DNA of 64,000 nt from Trifolium pratense (GCF_020283565.1 NC_060063.1:23986777-24050776), one strand, 5' to 3'; numbered from the stretch's first letter, positions 44,030 through 57,084 are shown. Translations and numbers: made by a program. Notes: generated by a model from the sequence alone, not told the origin.

Positions 44030-46432
44030 TTAATCATTGTGGTAGAACTCTTCATCACAGTTAATGATAAAGTCATCCCAGTATTCTTCCTCTTCATTTT
44101 TCAAGTTCTGATTGTTAACTTGAGAACTTGTCAGCCATTTGTCTAGGACATAAGCCCTTCTTCCTTTGCATAGGACTTGTTTCCATGCTCTAGGTAGGAC
44201 ATATCCTTTTCTAGTTGGTAAATCTGAATGGTACATTATTTCAGCTTTTGGTACCCATCTTCTGGGTCCACGCTTGTTAGTCCACAATTGCTTACTATGT
44301 TGTCTAGTGTTAGAGAAAGATCTTGGTTTGGAATAATAACCTTTTTGAAACCTTTTCTTTGTTTGAAATCTGTTATTATTCCAGGATTTGGATTGTTTAT
44401 GATTCCAGGGTTTGTATTTATCACCAATCCCATGTTCTGATTGATTATATCTACTGACTCTAGAATCATAAATAATCTGAGTCCTGTACTTCATCTGAGA
44501 TTTGGAGTTAGAATTTTTTCTTTTAAAAACTTCTGATCTTTTAGATTGACTAGCTTCGGGTACTGAAGTTCCTTTGGATCCAGAATTTGAAGTCTCAGAT
44601 GTTGAAGCTTTCAGAACATCTGAACTAATGTTCTCAGGTTCTGAACAACTTCTATCTTCTGAACTTTTCTTTCCAGATCCTGAGGCACTTGGTTCCTCTG
44701 AGCTGTCAGCTTCTAAATCACTCAGATCATCATTGTCATTTTCAACAATACCAGGATTCTTTCCCTCTTCACTTGGTGGAACAACATAATAAACCCAAGA
44801 TTTTCCAACCTTTTTGGCAAAGGTCTTTAGCTTTGAATATGTTCTACCATATTCATAGCCAAGTCCTTCTCCTCTATGTCTCAAAACATTATAAATTCTA
44901 TTAGCAGCTTTGCTCTTCCCAAGGTTGAGATGCACAAACTGTTGAAGAGCTATTTCCTGCTCATCAATAGGTTTGTGACAAACAGCACAACCCTTTTCAA
45001 AGTCATTTACTCTATTCAGAGTTTCTTGATATAGACCTTGAAAATGTTCTGCTTGTTCAGTCAGAGTGTTAAGCTTTTCTTGTAAAACTTTTTGTTTACT
45101 TAACACTCTGAGATGTTTCTCAATGACCTTGTTAAGTGCAGTTATAAGTTGAGATTTAGAACAGTCAGAGAATACCTCATCTGTTACTTCTGAATCTGAT
45201 TCTGATTCATCCTCTGAGTCTGCATCTGAGTCAGTTGAAGCCATCAGGGCTAGATTTGCCTCTTCTTCTTCCTCAACTTCTTCCTCAGATGATAGCTCTT
45301 CAAAAGTAGCCATCAGACTCTTTTTCAATTTGCTCTTAAATTGTTGCTTCTTTGAGCTGTATCTTTTGCTTTTGTCTTTAGCAGACATTTCTGGACAGTC
45401 AGCAATAAAGTGTCCTGGCTTCTTACAGTTGAAGCAGTTCTTCTGATCATCATTTTTGCTGACAAAATTTCTGGAGCTGTTACCTCTGAAGTTTCTTTTG
45501 TTAAATCTGTTCCATTGCTGAAACTTAGTGAATAAAGCAAATTCATCTTCACCCATTTCCTCCTCTTGACCATCTGCAGAAGATTCCTCTTCAATGTCAA
45601 GAAGCTGAGTCTTAAGAGCTTTAGAAGGAGTCCTAGTTGACTGTAAAGCCACAGACTTGGACTTCTTCTTAGCTTCTGAGTCAGCGTTCAGAACCATCTC
45701 ATGGCTTCTGAGATTGCTTATCAGAGCCTCAAGACTCAGAGTCTTGAGATTTTGAGCTTCTTCTATTGCAGTGACCTTAGGTCTCCAAGCAATAGGAAGA
45801 CTTCTCATAATCTTCTGAACATGATCATAGGTGGAATAACTCCTCTTAAGAGCTTTAAGACCAGATACAAGGATTTGAAACCTTGTAAACATAGTCTCAA
45901 TGCTTTCATCTTGTTGCATAGTGAATAGTTCATATTGCCTTATTAAGAGACTAGCCTTAGCCTCTTGAACCTTTTCATTACCATCATAGGTAGCACACAT
46001 CGAATCAAAGATAGATTTAGCAGTAGACTTGTTTTCTATTCTGACATAATCTTCATGTCTAATAGCACCAACAACAATGTCCTTTACTCTATGATGCTTA
46101 GTGTAGATTTTTAAGTTAGCTGGTGTGAGTAACTTTCTATGCTCAATGGACAATCTTCCATGTTCATTTAAGTTTTCAAAAGTTACTCCCAGCTCAACTA
46201 AATCCCACAACTCATGATCAATAGCAGTAATATTGCTATACAATCTTTCCTTCCACCACTCAAATAAAGATGCATCACCATTGAATATAGGGGCTTTTCT
46301 GTTGCCACTATGTTCATGTGATTCATTACTCAAGTAGACAAAACCAAAAGCATTTCTAGGACCACCACCAGCTCCACTGGCCTCACCGGCTTCACCGGTT
46401 GTTCTAGTGCTACTATCGTCTCCTCCAGACAT
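44030..46432 (-). CDS. gag: Gag polyprotein of E2
   Basis: 800 residues from ATG 46432, 70 nt after the 5' LTR. Gly/Ser-rich start; copia Gag core ([16 protein letters not shown] ... [19 protein letters not shown]); a CCHC knuckle [14 protein letters not shown] near residue 335; then a long tail with an acidic stretch, a helical region, CAVCHKP, and a basic Asn/Gln-rich end. The long tail after the knuckle is typical of Sireviruses. Ends in TAA overlapping the -1 frame of pol (GAT TAA / TTA AAG). Intact. It shows what the missing part of E1 Gag should resemble. Confidence 0.93.
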   Translation of the reverse strand: MSGGDDSSTRTTGEAGEASGAGGGPRNAFGFVYLSNESHEHSGNRKAPIFNGDASLFEWWKERLYSNITAIDHELWDLVELGVTFENLNEHGRLSIEHRKLLTPANLKIYTKHHRVKDIVVGAIRHEDYVRIENKSTAKSIFDSMCATYDGNEKVQEAKASLLIRQYELFTMQQDESIETMFTRFQILVSGLKALKRSYSTYDHVQKIMRSLPIAWRPKVTAIEEAQNLKTLSLEALISNLRSHEMVLNADSEAKKKSKSVALQSTRTPSKALKTQLLDIEEESSADGQEEEMGEDEFALFTKFQQWNRFNKRNFRGNSSRNFVSKNDDQKNCFNCKKPGHFIADCPEMSAKDKSKRYSSKKQQFKSKLKKSLMATFEELSSEEEVEEEEEANLALMASTDSDADSEDESESDSEVTDEVFSDCSKSQLITALNKVIEKHLRVLSKQKVLQEKLNTLTEQAEHFQGLYQETLNRVNDFEKGCAVCHKPIDEQEIALQQFVHLNLGKSKAANRIYNVLRHRGEGLGYEYGRTYSKLKTFAKKVGKSWVYYVVPPSEEGKNPGIVENDNDDLSDLEADSSEEPSASGSGKKSSEDRSCSEPENISSDVLKASTSETSNSGSKGTSVPEASQSKRSEVFKRKNSNSKSQMKYRTQIIYDSRVSRYNQSEHGIGDKYKPWNHKQSKSWNNNRFQTKKRFQKGYYSKPRSFSNTRQHSKQLWTNKRGPRRWVPKAEIMYHSDLPTRKGYVLPRAWKQVLCKGRRAYVLDKWLTSSQVNNQNLKNEEEEYWDDFIINCDEEFYHND

Positions 46433-46487
46433 AGTGTTCTCACAAGATCTTTACTGTCTCACTGTTAAGTGAAAGTAACAGACCAGA

Positions 46488-46500
46488 GCTCTAGATACCA
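46488..46500 (-). other. Primer binding site of E2
   Basis: TGGTATCTAGAGC: the initiator-Met tRNA complement with one extra T, two bases from the LTR edge. Confidence 0.75.
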
Positions 46501-46502
46501 AT

Positions 46503-47591
46503 TGAAGGTGTGAAAACACAAGAAGGGGGGGTTGAATTGTGTTTTAGTCAAGTTTAAAACTTTTTCAAGTTCTTAACTTAACTACAACAGCAGCGGATAA
46601 AAAACACAATAAAACAAGTTAAGAGAGAGAGAGAGATCACACAAGCAATTTATACTGGTTCCTCTCACAAAACGAGAGTAGTCCAGTCCCCTTGCACTTC
46701 CAAGGGATTTCACTATAATCACACAAGATTACAACTGCTCAAGCACACAAGCAAGAGACTTCTCAACACTGCTCAAGCACACAAGCTTAAGACTTCACAC
46801 TTAAGCACACAAGCTTAAGTTATCTCAAATACAAGATATAATAAAGTAATGGAAAGTATACAACAGCTCTTAGTCAGAACCTAGAAGAACAAATACTAAA
46901 TATTTGAACTAAAAGTGCAATAACACAGTTCAGAGGTTCAGAGCTTTGTATGAGGAATTCAGAGTTTGTTCGTACGTGTTAATAATCCTTGATCATAATA
47001 TATATAATACAGCTGATCCTTCTAGTATATATATGACTAGAAAAGAGTCGTTGCAAAGAAGACCGTTGAAGTAGATAATCTTTTGTCTTCAAGCAGCCTG
47101 TCTTGATGCAGTTTGGTTGTATCTAAAACTGAGAAAGAGTTTCAGGTACTTTGACTACTGCAGAGAAGACTTTCCTTATTCAGCTAACACCACTGATGAC
47201 CCACGTTCTCAAAAGAGGACGGACAAAAGGAGATTAGCTGTTCTGATCAGGCTTGAAAGGTCCTTTTCTTCATTGGTAGAAGAGTTGACTTGCAAAAGAG
47301 AATCTTTACAAACTTCAAGAAGATCATCAGAGTTTGATGAAGCTAAGACCTTAAGAAGTTCTGAAGACTTCATCGTCTGAAGATTACAACTTCTGAGTCT
47401 CACAATCTTCTGAACACTTACAAACTTCTGAAGTCCTTATCTTCTGATCATTAATCAGAGCTTAATTGAATCTAAGTCCTGCACACTTAAATTAAATTTT
47501 TAGTCCTTCCAATTGTTTATTAATACTTTGTTATCATCAAAACCTTAATAGATTTAGGGGCAAACATTTTTAAATCAATTTTGTTCCAACA
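46503..47591 (-). repeat. 5' LTR of E2
   Basis: 1089 bp with the same ends as 35526-36614; flanked by AAACC at 47592-47596. Confidence 0.97.
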
Positions 47592-49219
47592 AAACCATGA
47601 ATCGGTTTTGTTGTTATTTACAGTTTTATTAATATGATCATAATCGGTATTAATAATTATAATAACAAAGATTAATAAAATTTGAATGATCAATCTTAAC
47701 ATATATGTGATATATGGTATAATTCTGATACGACATCAGTGTATGTGATATACTGATAGTATCATTCGTTGAAAGTTTTAAGTGATTGTCGTGAGCATGG
47801 ATGATTGTGAGCGTGAGCTTCGGAACCGATAACTGGTGAAGCATCATATATCCAATCGTCTGTGATGAACAAATTCCTGAAACGTTTTGATGAATGGTCG
47901 TTGTATTAGGGTTTATAACAATACAAGTGTTGTGTTGTTATATAAACAGAACATATTGTTCATTGAAAGTTTTAAGTGATTGTCGTGAGCATGGATGATT
48001 GTGAGCGTGAGCTTCGGAACCGATAACTGGTGAAGCATCATATATCCAATCGTCTATGATGAACAAAATTCTGAAACGTTTAGATGAATGATTACTGTAT
48101 TATTTTAACAATACAAGGGTTGTATTGTTATACAAACAGAGTAGGGCTAGGGTTTATATCTGAAGCATCAAGTGTTGGTGTGATTAGGATTCACTGATGA
48201 AGTGTTCATCGAAATTTAGCTTAAGGTGATCAATCATGGTATTTTATTAATTGGACTAATTTAATAATAATAATAAATTATGTGTTTATTGTTATTAAAG
48301 TTGCATGATGAATGGTTATGGCCTTAGTTCTTCTTTTCGTTTTATTTGGGATTTTAAATACGGCCTGCGTGTCGTGCCTCTCTTATATTCTCTTGATGTA
48401 ATTTCTCTTCTCATCTCACTCCCTCGTATGAACACGAGTTTCTTGTAGTGATGTAATATAAGATTAGCAAATAGGACAGGAAGGACAGCAATGAAGATCT
48501 ATCTTGGAGAAGTATAGGTCGTTCTTAGATATAGCATAGGTTCTCTCATTGGCTTGAGGGAACAATCGCGCTAGGGGCCATAACCATGTCACTTTATTAT
48601 ATTATGTATGTTGATGCATGTTATGTATGGAGTGACGTCATTGTATGTAAGCCGTGGTAAGGTGAGATCAAACTAATTATAAAAGCCCTCAAAGGAATTA
48701 ATATTAAGTTTTATCGCTTTCCAACGAATAGCGCCCTTCAAGATCAATATCGATCAATGTAGGTTTTGCCAACGCGAAGTACATTGTCAATATTGATAAG
48801 TTGCGGTGAGGTAATTTGTTTATCCGATCGCTATTTAATGGGTCTAACTTAACTAAAGAAAATATAATAAGATTATATGACTTTAGAAGCAAGCATTGGG
48901 TTATTCCATGTGATGGATTAGAATAAGCGTTATTTACCCAATAGAAAGGATATGAGAGTTGTATGAGATACAATTGGAAAGGAGTTTCCTACCTAAATAA
49001 CTAAATTTTGTGTAATCAGCCAAACGCTGACTTAAAACGAAGTGAAATATGGATCTCATTCTCACTAGAAAATCTTCCAACGGGATTTTCCGAATCAAAT
49101 ATCGAGGGTCATTTGTTTTGAGTAAAATAGTGGGAGCACATGTTTAATTAAAGGCCTAATTAAATGTGTATTAAAATTGTTCAATACTTATATTTTCACT
49201 TTTACAATTGTAGATCACC
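47592..49219 (+). other. Untranslated leader of C4
   Basis: Continuation of C4 after E2, up to the gag ATG at 49220. No long ORF. It includes a direct repeat of about 194 bp (47769-47962 and 47963 to about 48155) with the shared line AGTTTTAAGTGATTGTCGTG. Confidence 0.75.
47769..48155 (+). repeat. 194-bp tandem direct repeat in the C4 leader
   Basis: TTGAAAGTTTTAAGTG recurs at 47769 and 47963, followed in both by GAGCATGGATGATTGTGAGC and the same text to TATATCCAATCGTCT. The second halves diverge and end near 48155. Confidence 0.85.
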
Positions 49220-50287
49220 ATGTCAAACACCAATACTTCGAACAACATTTTGCGAAGCATTCTTGACAAAGAGAAATTGTCTAGGACAAATTTCTTGATT
49301 GGCATCGTAACTTGAGGATAGTCCTCATGCACGAGAAAAAGCTGTATGCTATTGAGGAACCCCAACCTAACCCTGAGGATGAACCTGCGGCCAATGCTCC
49401 TAAGGCTCAAAGGGATGCTTATCAGAAGCGTCTTGATGATGCCATGGATGCAAAGTGCCTCATGCTGGCTACCATGACCTCTGAGCTTCAGAAGCAACAT
49501 GAGGACATGTATGCGTTCGATATGATCGAACACTTGAAGACACTCTACCAAGAGCAATCCAGGATTGAGAGGTTTGAGGTTTCCAAAGCCCTGTTTTCAG
49601 CCAAGCTATCTGAGGGGTCTCTAGTAAGTCCACATGTGCTCAAGATGATTGGGTACGTGGGTAACTTAGAAAAATTGGGATTTCCACTCGGAAATGAGCT
49701 TGCAACTGATCTGATCCTGCAATCGTTGCCGGAGAGTTTTAATCAGTTTGTTCTGAACTTCACCATGTCGGACATGGAGAAGACTCTGCCACAACTGCTA
49801 GGCATGTTGAGGCAAGCTGAGCAGAACATGTAAGCAAAAGGGAAGTCCAACCATGTTCTTATGATTGGCAATGGAAACAAAGGGAAGGGCAACAAAGGGA
49901 TGAGAGGCAAAGGGAAGGGCAAGGAAGTTGCCAAACCCAAACCTACCCCTCAAGCTTTGAAGCCCACTAGGGGAGTTGCAAAGGAGGGTAAGTGCTTCCA
50001 CTGTAACAGGACTGGACATTGGAAGAGAAACTGCCCAAAATACCTGGAAGATAAAAAGAATGGAGTAGAGAGCTCCAATTCAGCAGGTATCTTTGTTATT
50101 GAAATTAATTTATCTACTTCTTCTACATGGGTATTAGATACCGGATGTGGTTCTCACATTTGTACTAATGTGCAGGGGCTGCAAAGGAGTAGAGTATTGG
50201 CTAAAGGTGAAGTCGACCTACGAGTGGGAAATGGAGCAAGAGTTGCCGCATTAGCTGTAGGAGTTTATGCTTTAACTTTACCTAGTG
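49220..50287 (+). pseudogene. Gag and start of protease of C4, broken
   Basis: ATG 49220 (MSNTNTSNNIL...). One base is missing near 49297, shifting the frame; the correct frame continues LRIVLMHEKKLYAIEE. An in-frame TAA follows at 49831-49833 after AEQNM. Beyond it come GKGKGKEVAKPKP, a CCHC knuckle CFHCNRTGHWKRNC (about 49996-50037) and the protease motif WVLDTGCGSHIC (50128-50163). The reading is cut at 50287 by a solo LTR and resumes at 52251 after the duplicated target bases. Confidence 0.85.
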
Positions 50288-52245
50288 TGTAACACCCCGA
50301 ACTAACTACCCTTAAAAACGTGATCTTAAAAACTCTTTAAAGATAAGTAGCCGGAGCGCTACGGAAAACATTTTCAAAACGATCGCGCGCATGACACGAA
50401 ACGTCGCAGCGGAAAACATTAAATAAAGGATTTTCAAAGCAATGAACAAAATAGTTCAAAAGATAATTCATTAACATAAAACATAAGTTAAGATGTTCAC
50501 ATCGATATACGACGGAATACAAACGATCCCCGACTCGATGTTACAACATACCAGAGCACTAATATACATCACAACCAAACTAAACTTAACAAAGCTATAC
50601 AAAGGTAGCCTACACTAGCTCTTCACCAAAAGTGCTCCACGCCAAAACGATCTGCAGCTAAAGCTCGATCGAAACCACTACCTGAATACCTGAACCCCCA
50701 AAGGTCCAGCACATAACAATTAGGTAGAGAGTTAGTAAACATAATCACATACATACGAATATAGAAACGCACCTATATTCAACCTATCACGTATTACTAA
50801 CTCACACACATGCCTCCATAAGCAATATACCAGATAACACATACTCACAAATACACAACCAGATAGTTTCACGTCGTTTCGGACAACACAAAGAACTCAC
50901 ATAACACATAACACATAATTGCACATTTACTCAAATGCGACTAATGCCAAACATTCAATGTCATGCCAACCTAGACACGACTAATGCATGTGGTACCATC
51001 TTCTTTATCAAGGAACTTACCATTGATATTCTTCTTTATTGGACAAGTCCAATATCCTTCTTTATCAGACAAGTCTGATATCCCTAAATAATGCATGAAT
51101 TTATGAATGCCATGCATTTACCAAACATATGATAATCACTTAGCACGAAGCTACTGCTCACTACATGGATAACATAATCCATTAAACTTCTTTATCAGAC
51201 AAACTGATATTCTTCTTTATCGGACAACCCGATATACAAACATACATATACTTCTTTGACATTTTATATAAATGCCATCACACAACACAATTATTAAACA
51301 TATAATAATTCCAAACCAAAACGAAACCAAATACATGGATACACACACTTTACAAACATTAACAAAAATTGCTGTCACAGAGGCCTTCGCTAAGCGAGGG
51401 CTTAGAGAGACATGGCGAACCTCACCAGGAAGTCACCTGCTCATGGCGAGCTTTGGCGAGCTTCAGCGAACATGTTCGCTACAGCGAACTCCTGGTCGCT
51501 TAGCGAACTACACCAGAAAAATATCTGTTCTTGAGTTTCAATAAGGCGGTTTAACCTTAAATCCACTCAAAAATACATCTAGACATGTTATAAATTCCTA
51601 TAAACAGCTAATTCAAGCATATATGGTATCAAGGAACATTAATCATCCCTTCCAAACATCCAAATACATCAAACAATCAAAATCATGTCAATTTCTTGCA
51701 AAATAAGCAAAGTTGCATAAACATGCAAAACCATCATCAAACATATACATATTCCCTCCTAGATGTTCATTAAGCATACTAAGATGAAAAGACATGTTTA
51801 TGATAAAGAAACTTCACCCAAACCCCAAAGAAATTGGATGAGAGAGTTCAGGAATGGAGGCTAGACACCTCCCCTCTCTTGGATCACCCAAGCTTATGCT
51901 TAACCACTCTCACCTTAGATTGAATGATGATTCTTGGCCTCTAAATCTCTTCTCCTTGCTCGTGTTCTTCTAGCTCTCCTAGGGTTTGCTCTTGGCTCAC
52001 CACTTCTAACTTCTCATGAAAATGACATAATGAAAATATTTGCACTAAGGTTTTCTATATATACCTCTCCCTAATTCTCTTGGTTCAAGCCCAACTTGCC
52101 TAAGCCCACTATCATGGCAAAGGTTTCGCTCACAAACTTATGTTCGCGATAAATAATTATACGTCGCGTAAATAAATATTTAACACTCACCCAAAATATA
52201 TGCAAATATATAAAATATCGATTTACTAAAAATCGGGTCGTTACA
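50288..52245 (-). repeat. Gypsy (chromovirus-type) solo LTR inserted in C4
   Basis: 1958 bp, TGTAACACCCCGA to GGGTCGTTACA, with a perfect 5-bp target duplication TAGTG (50283-50287, 52246-52250). No internal region, primer site or second LTR, so it is a solo LTR left by recombination. Minus orientation relative to the chromovirus at 54941, to which it is related (shared GGTCCAGCACATAAC, hairpin array, TCGCT/AGCGA repeats). Confidence 0.93.
51000..51263 (-). repeat. Hairpin array in the solo LTR
   Basis: Five units, each CTTCTTTA-spacer then a self-complementary stem: TATCAA/TTGATA (51006-51028), TATTGGAC/GTCCAATA (51037-51054), TATCAGAC/GTCTGATA (51063-51080), TATCAG/CTGATA (51193-51209), TATCGG/CCGATA (51218-51234). 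Stem sequences differ between units, but pairing is kept. Confidence 0.8.
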
Positions 52246-54940
52246 TAGTGGACTAATAATACAGTTAGAGAACTGTTTTTATGTACCTGCCATTAGCAGG
52301 AATATCATTTCTGTTTCTTGTTTGGATAAACTTGGCTTTTCATTTATAATAAAGAACAATTGTTGCTCCATTTATTTAAATGATATCTTTTATGCCACAG
52401 CACAAATGAGTAATGGATTATATATTCTTGATCTTGAAATGTCAATTTATAACATTGATACAAAAAAGGATTAAACCTAATGAGTTAAATCCTACATACC
52501 TTTGGCACTGTCGTTTAGGCCATATAAATGAGAAACGCATTTCAAAGCTCCATAAAGATGGGCTCTTGGATTCATTCGATTATGAATCTTTTGAAACATG
52601 CAGATCTTGCTTATTGGGAAAAATGACAAAGACCCTATTCACTAGTAAAGGTGAAAGGGCAAATGATCTCTTGGCTCTCATACATACTGATGTATGTGGA
52701 CCATTGAACACAAATGCTAGAGGAGGTTTTCAGTACTTCATCACATTTACTGATGACTACAGTAGATATGGGTATGTATACCTAATGAAGCATAAGTCGG
52801 AATCCTTTGAAAAGTTCAAAGAATTTAAAAATGAAGTACAAAACCAACTAGGAAAGAAAATCAAAACCCTTCGATCAGATCGAGGAGGTGAGTATTTAAG
52901 CCTAGAGTTTGATGACCATCTAAAAGAGTGTGGGATCTTATCCCAACTCACTCCTCCTGGAACACCACAATGGAATGGTGTGTCTGAGAGAAGAAACCGA
53001 ACCTTGTTGGACATGGTGCGGTCTTTGATGAGTCACGCTGATCTTCCAAACTCCTTTTGGGGACACGCCCTATTAACAGCAGCTTATACACTTAACCGTG
53101 TTCCTTCTAAAACGGTTGAAAAGACACCATATGAGATGTGGAGTGGCAAGAAACCACATATGTCTTACTTAAAGATTTGGGGTTGCGAAGTTTATGTAAG
53201 ACGCCAAATTTCTACTAAACTTGAACCTAAATCTGACAAGTTTTCTTTGTGGGATATCCTAAAGAGACAAAAGGATATTACTTCTACAATCCTTCCGAGG
53301 GCAAAGTGTTTGTCGCTAGGACAGGAGTATTCCTAGAAAAGAATTTTGTTTCCAAAGGAATCAGTGGGAGGAAAGTAGATCTTGAAGAAATTCATGATCC
53401 ACAAAGTAATGACACACCAATGGAGGAACAAGAGCAGGATGCACAAGAGGTTGTGACAGAGAGTCCTACTCAAGTAACACAAGAACCGCGTAGGTCTAAC
53501 AGGATACGTCAAGAACCTGAAAGATATGGATATTTCTTATCGGAGCAAGGTGATGTATTACTCATGGATCAAGATGAGCCTGTGACTTACCAAGAGGCTA
53601 TTACTGGCCCTGAATCTGAGAAGTGGCTAGAAGCCATGAAATCTGAAATGGATTCCATGTACACAAATCAAGTTTGGAACTTGGTGGAAGCTCTTGATGG
53701 GATCAAACTCATAGGATGCAAGTGGGTCTTCAAGAAGAAGACTGACATGGATGGAAAGGTACAGACCTACAAAGCGCGATTGGTTGCTAAAGGTTTCAAA
53801 CAAATTCATGGGGTAGACTATGATGTAACATTTTCACCAGTTGCGATGATCAAATCCATTCGGATCTTACTTGCCATCGCTGCATACTATGATTATGAAA
53901 TCTGGCAGATGGATGTAAAAACTGCCTTCCTTAATGGGAGTCTCCTTGAGGATGTGTACATGACACAACCTGAAGGCTTTTGCATTCCAGGAGAAGCCAA
54001 AAAGATATGTAAATTACAACGATCAATCTACGGATTGAAGCAAGCTTCCAGAAGTTGGAATCTTCGTTTTGATGAAACTGTAAAGCAGTACGGATTCATT
54101 CAAAATGAAGATGAGCCTTGTGTTTACAAGAAGGTTAGTGGGAGCATAGTCGCATTCCAAGTATTATATGTAGATGACATATTACTAATAGGAAACGACA
54201 TCCCTACCTTGCAACAAGTTAAAACTTGGTTAGGGAATTGCTTTTCTATGAAAGATCTGGGTGAAGCAGCCTATATATTAGGAATAAGAATCTATAGAGA
54301 TAGATCACAGAAATTGCTTGGCCTAAGCTAGAGTACATACATAGATAAAGTGTTAAGACGCTTTAATATGCATGATTCCAGGAAAGGATTCATTCCTATG
54401 CAACATGGCCTATGTCTTTCAAAGACACAGTCTCCTTCATCTAAGGAAGAAAGGGACCGCATGAGTAAGATCCCTTATGCATCGGCTATAGGATCTATCA
54501 TGTATGCCATGATATGTACTCGACCAGATGTTTCATATGCCTTAAGCGCAACAAGTCGTTATCAGTCTGATCCTGATGAGGCTCATTGGGTGGCTGTCAA
54601 GAACATCCTTAAATACTTAAGGAGGACTAAAGACTCATTCCTAATATATGGAGGCCAAGAAGAGCTAAATGTAATTGGTTACACTGATGCTAGCTTCCAA
54701 ACAGATAGGGATGACTTTAGGTCGCAATCAGGCTATGTGTTTTGCATAAATGGTGGCGCTGTGAGCTGGAAGAGTTCAAAGCAAGATACAGTTGCTGATT
54801 CTACAACCGAAGCTGAGTACATTGCTGCATCAAATGCAGCAAAGGAAGCTGTTTAGATAAAGAAGTTCATTACTGAACTTGGCATATTCCCTAGCATTGT
54901 GGATCCCATTGAATTATTTTGTGACAACAATGGTGCAATC
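52246..54940 (+). pseudogene. pol: Integrase, reverse transcriptase and RNase H of C4, broken
   Basis: After the solo LTR the pol reading resumes. A frameshift in an A-run near 52470 precedes the HHCC domain (LWHCRLGH ... CRSCLLGK) and integrase with HTDVCGP, RSDRGGEY and NGVSERRNR (52413-53240). A one-base loss near 53243 shifts to 53249-54331: RT with KWVFKKKTD, QMDVKTAFLNG and YVDD. Then a TAG at 54329 after LLGLS, and RNase H (GYTDASFQ, STTEAEYIAAS) with another TAG at 54854. The chromovirus interrupts at 54940, within LFCDNNGAI. Several independent breaks mark C4 as the oldest layer of the nest. Confidence 0.9.
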
Positions 54941-55706
54941 TGTAACGACCCAATTTTTATTTATATGTTTTAATGAGTTAAAATATTTTATTTAACGTGG
55001 CATTTTAATTAAGTTAATAACTAGAGTCATTTATCGAGTACTTTAGTTATTAGGCGAGTAGTAAGAGTTAACTCGAATTGGGCCAAGCCAATGGGCTTGA
55101 GGCCCAATGGGCCGAGTAAGCTTGAGTGGGGCGGCCATATGGCCAAGTCCAAGAGGGAACATTTCATTATGTTCTTGTTCTTGAGGTTGGAGAGAGAAGA
55201 GAGCTCAAGTAGAGCTAGGGCAAGGAAGTGAGGAGAATCAAGATCAAATCTTCGTATTTTCTTCGAATCCAGGTATGAGAGTAGATTCCTTAATCGTGGG
55301 TGACTCGAGGAAGGGGAGAATGTCGATTTCTCCTCACCCGAACTTCCTCCACCCCATTTTCGTTTTAGATAGGAATGGATTTTCTTGATGAAATTCGTTC
55401 CTAAGGTTCTTGTTGTGTTTAACATGCTTGTAACATGATTAATGAACGGAAATATTTGCTAAGAACGAGTTTTCTAATGGATTAAACTCAAGAACTTAGT
55501 GTTCTTGAGAGTTTTGATGAAATGGTGTAAATCCTTACTTTTTCGATGTTAACGATGTAGATCGGGAAAACTAACCGTCCTTTTATGCTTAAACATGTTT
55601 GTTACACTTGTATATGAACTTATTTGGGATTTATAACATGAAAAATGGGATTTTTGGGTGATTTGGTGTAGAAATCGCAAGTTTTGAACTGTCCTGACAG
55701 GAAGGG

Positions 55707-55912
55707 TTCGCTCAGCGAACGTGTGGCGAACAGCTCGCCACAGCTCGCTGCAGCTCGCCTTGAGCAGGGGACTTCCTGGTGAGGTTCGCCATGTCTCGCT
55801 GAGCCTTCGCTCAGCGAATAGTTCGCTGAAGCTCGCCAAAGCTCGCTATGAGCAGGTGACTTGCTGGTGAGGTTCGCCATGTCTCGCTAAGCCTTCGCTT
55901 AGCGAAGGCCTC
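55707..55912 (+). repeat. Clustered TCGCT/AGCGA palindromes
   Basis: GTTCGCTCAGCGAAC near 55707, TTCGCTCAGCGAA near 55806, and GCCTTCGCTTAGCGAAGGC near 55890. The line GAGGTTCGCCATGTCTCGCT occurs twice (about 55780 and 55870). A related cluster is in the solo LTR at about 51380-51510. Confidence 0.8.
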
Positions 55913-56040
55913 TGTTCCTGCAACTTTTTGTTGATGTTTTACAGTGCTTGTAGGCAATTGTAACTTGGTTTAATGGTATTCTTACATGATTGTTGATGCT
56001 TGTTGATGCTATAACGATTGTTAATCATGTATGATGTTGT

Positions 56041-56272
56041 AAATGACGAATATTAAGGTTTTGTTAATCTTAATAATGACGTATGTTGGATAGTGTTCCA
56101 CATAGTAAATGACGAGCTTTATGCTAAATAATTGTTGGTGGATTCATGAAAAACATATACATGCATTCATGAATTTTGTTGTTGTATATTGGATATTCCA
56201 ATAAAGACGGATATCGGATTATATTTATCCGATAAAGACGAATATTAGAGGTGAGATACTCTAATAAAGACG
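56041..56272 (+). repeat. Hairpin array in the chromovirus LTR
   Basis: Units end in A(A/T)GACG. Stems: TATTAAG/CTTAATA (56051-56075), an imperfect TATGTTGGA/TTCCACATA (about 56082-56105), TATTGGA/TCCAATA (56187-56203), TATCGGAT/ATCCGATA (56212-56234), TATTAGAG/CTCTAATA (56243-56266). All but the second are perfect. Confidence 0.85.
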
Positions 56273-57072
56273 AAACGGTACCACATGCATTAGATATGTC
56301 TAGGGTGACATTGCATGAAGTTGACGCATTAGAATGCATTAGGTTATGTGTACATTTATGTGATAAGTGATATGTGACACATACTTGGCTAATTGTGATA
56401 AATGATGATTGATGTTGGATATTCGATTATATGTGTTTATATACTTATAATTGAATGGTAGCTTGTTGATGAATATGCATGAATGTATGATATATGCATG
56501 ATTATTGAAGAAGTGTTTAAGTACTCTTTTACTTGCACTTACATTTTGATTTTGTGATCTAACTCTCATGCTTTGTGTTATGTGCTGGACCGTTGGGGGT
56601 TCAGATTCTCAGGTTGAGGATCCCGATCAGAGTTAGAGGACTGTTCGTGCTCGTGCTTAGTGTAGCACTTTTTGGTGAGGAGTTTAGCCTAGACTACTCC
56701 TTTAGATATATTTGTATATCTCTTTTGATGGGTTGTATAGAGTTGCTCTGATTAGGTTTTACCGAGTCGGGTTATTCGTTTGAATTGTATTAAGCCCGTG
56801 ATGGCATATTGAACTTTGCTAATATTATCTTTTGGGTTGTAAACATAATATCCTTTGTTGATATGGCCTAGAGCCTAGGGATATTGTGTGAACAATTATG
56901 ACTATTATATGATATTCACTATGTTAATGATTCGCTTTTAATTCCGCTGTGCTAGCATGAAATTAATTATGCCGTGGTTTGTATTATTAACACGTGACGC
57001 CTAAATTTTCTTAAGTGTTTTATTTATTTATATTTAATAAATATGCGTTAAGGGGTTTGGTTGTTACAATAG

Positions 57073-57084
57073 TGGTATCAGAGC
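57073..57084 (+). other. Primer binding site of the chromovirus
   Basis: TGGTATCAGAGC, perfect for initiator-Met tRNA, four bases after the 5' LTR. Confidence 0.93.

Larger units (their letters stand above)
35526..47591 (-). mobile_element. Complete Sirevirus E2
   Basis: 12,066 bp between target duplications AAACC (35521-35525, 47592-47596), with two 1089-bp LTRs that differ at only a handful of positions I noticed. Same family as E1 in every part. It inserted into C4 about 14 bases after the C4 primer binding site. Pol and the envelope-like ORF each carry one in-frame stop, so E2 is young but probably not autonomous. Confidence 0.97.
54941..57068 (+). repeat. 5' LTR of the chromovirus
   Basis: 2128 bp, TGTAACGACCCAATTTT to GGTTTGGTTGTTACA. 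It contains TCGCT/AGCGA palindromes (55707-55912) and a hairpin array (56041-56272). Antisense open frames of 86-132 codons inside are repeated in the 3' LTR and are judged non-coding. Confidence 0.94.

Noticed and set aside
55027..55425. 132-codon antisense open frame in the chromovirus LTR, repeated at 61658-62056
   Set aside because: Identical only because the two LTRs are identical; no independent support for coding.
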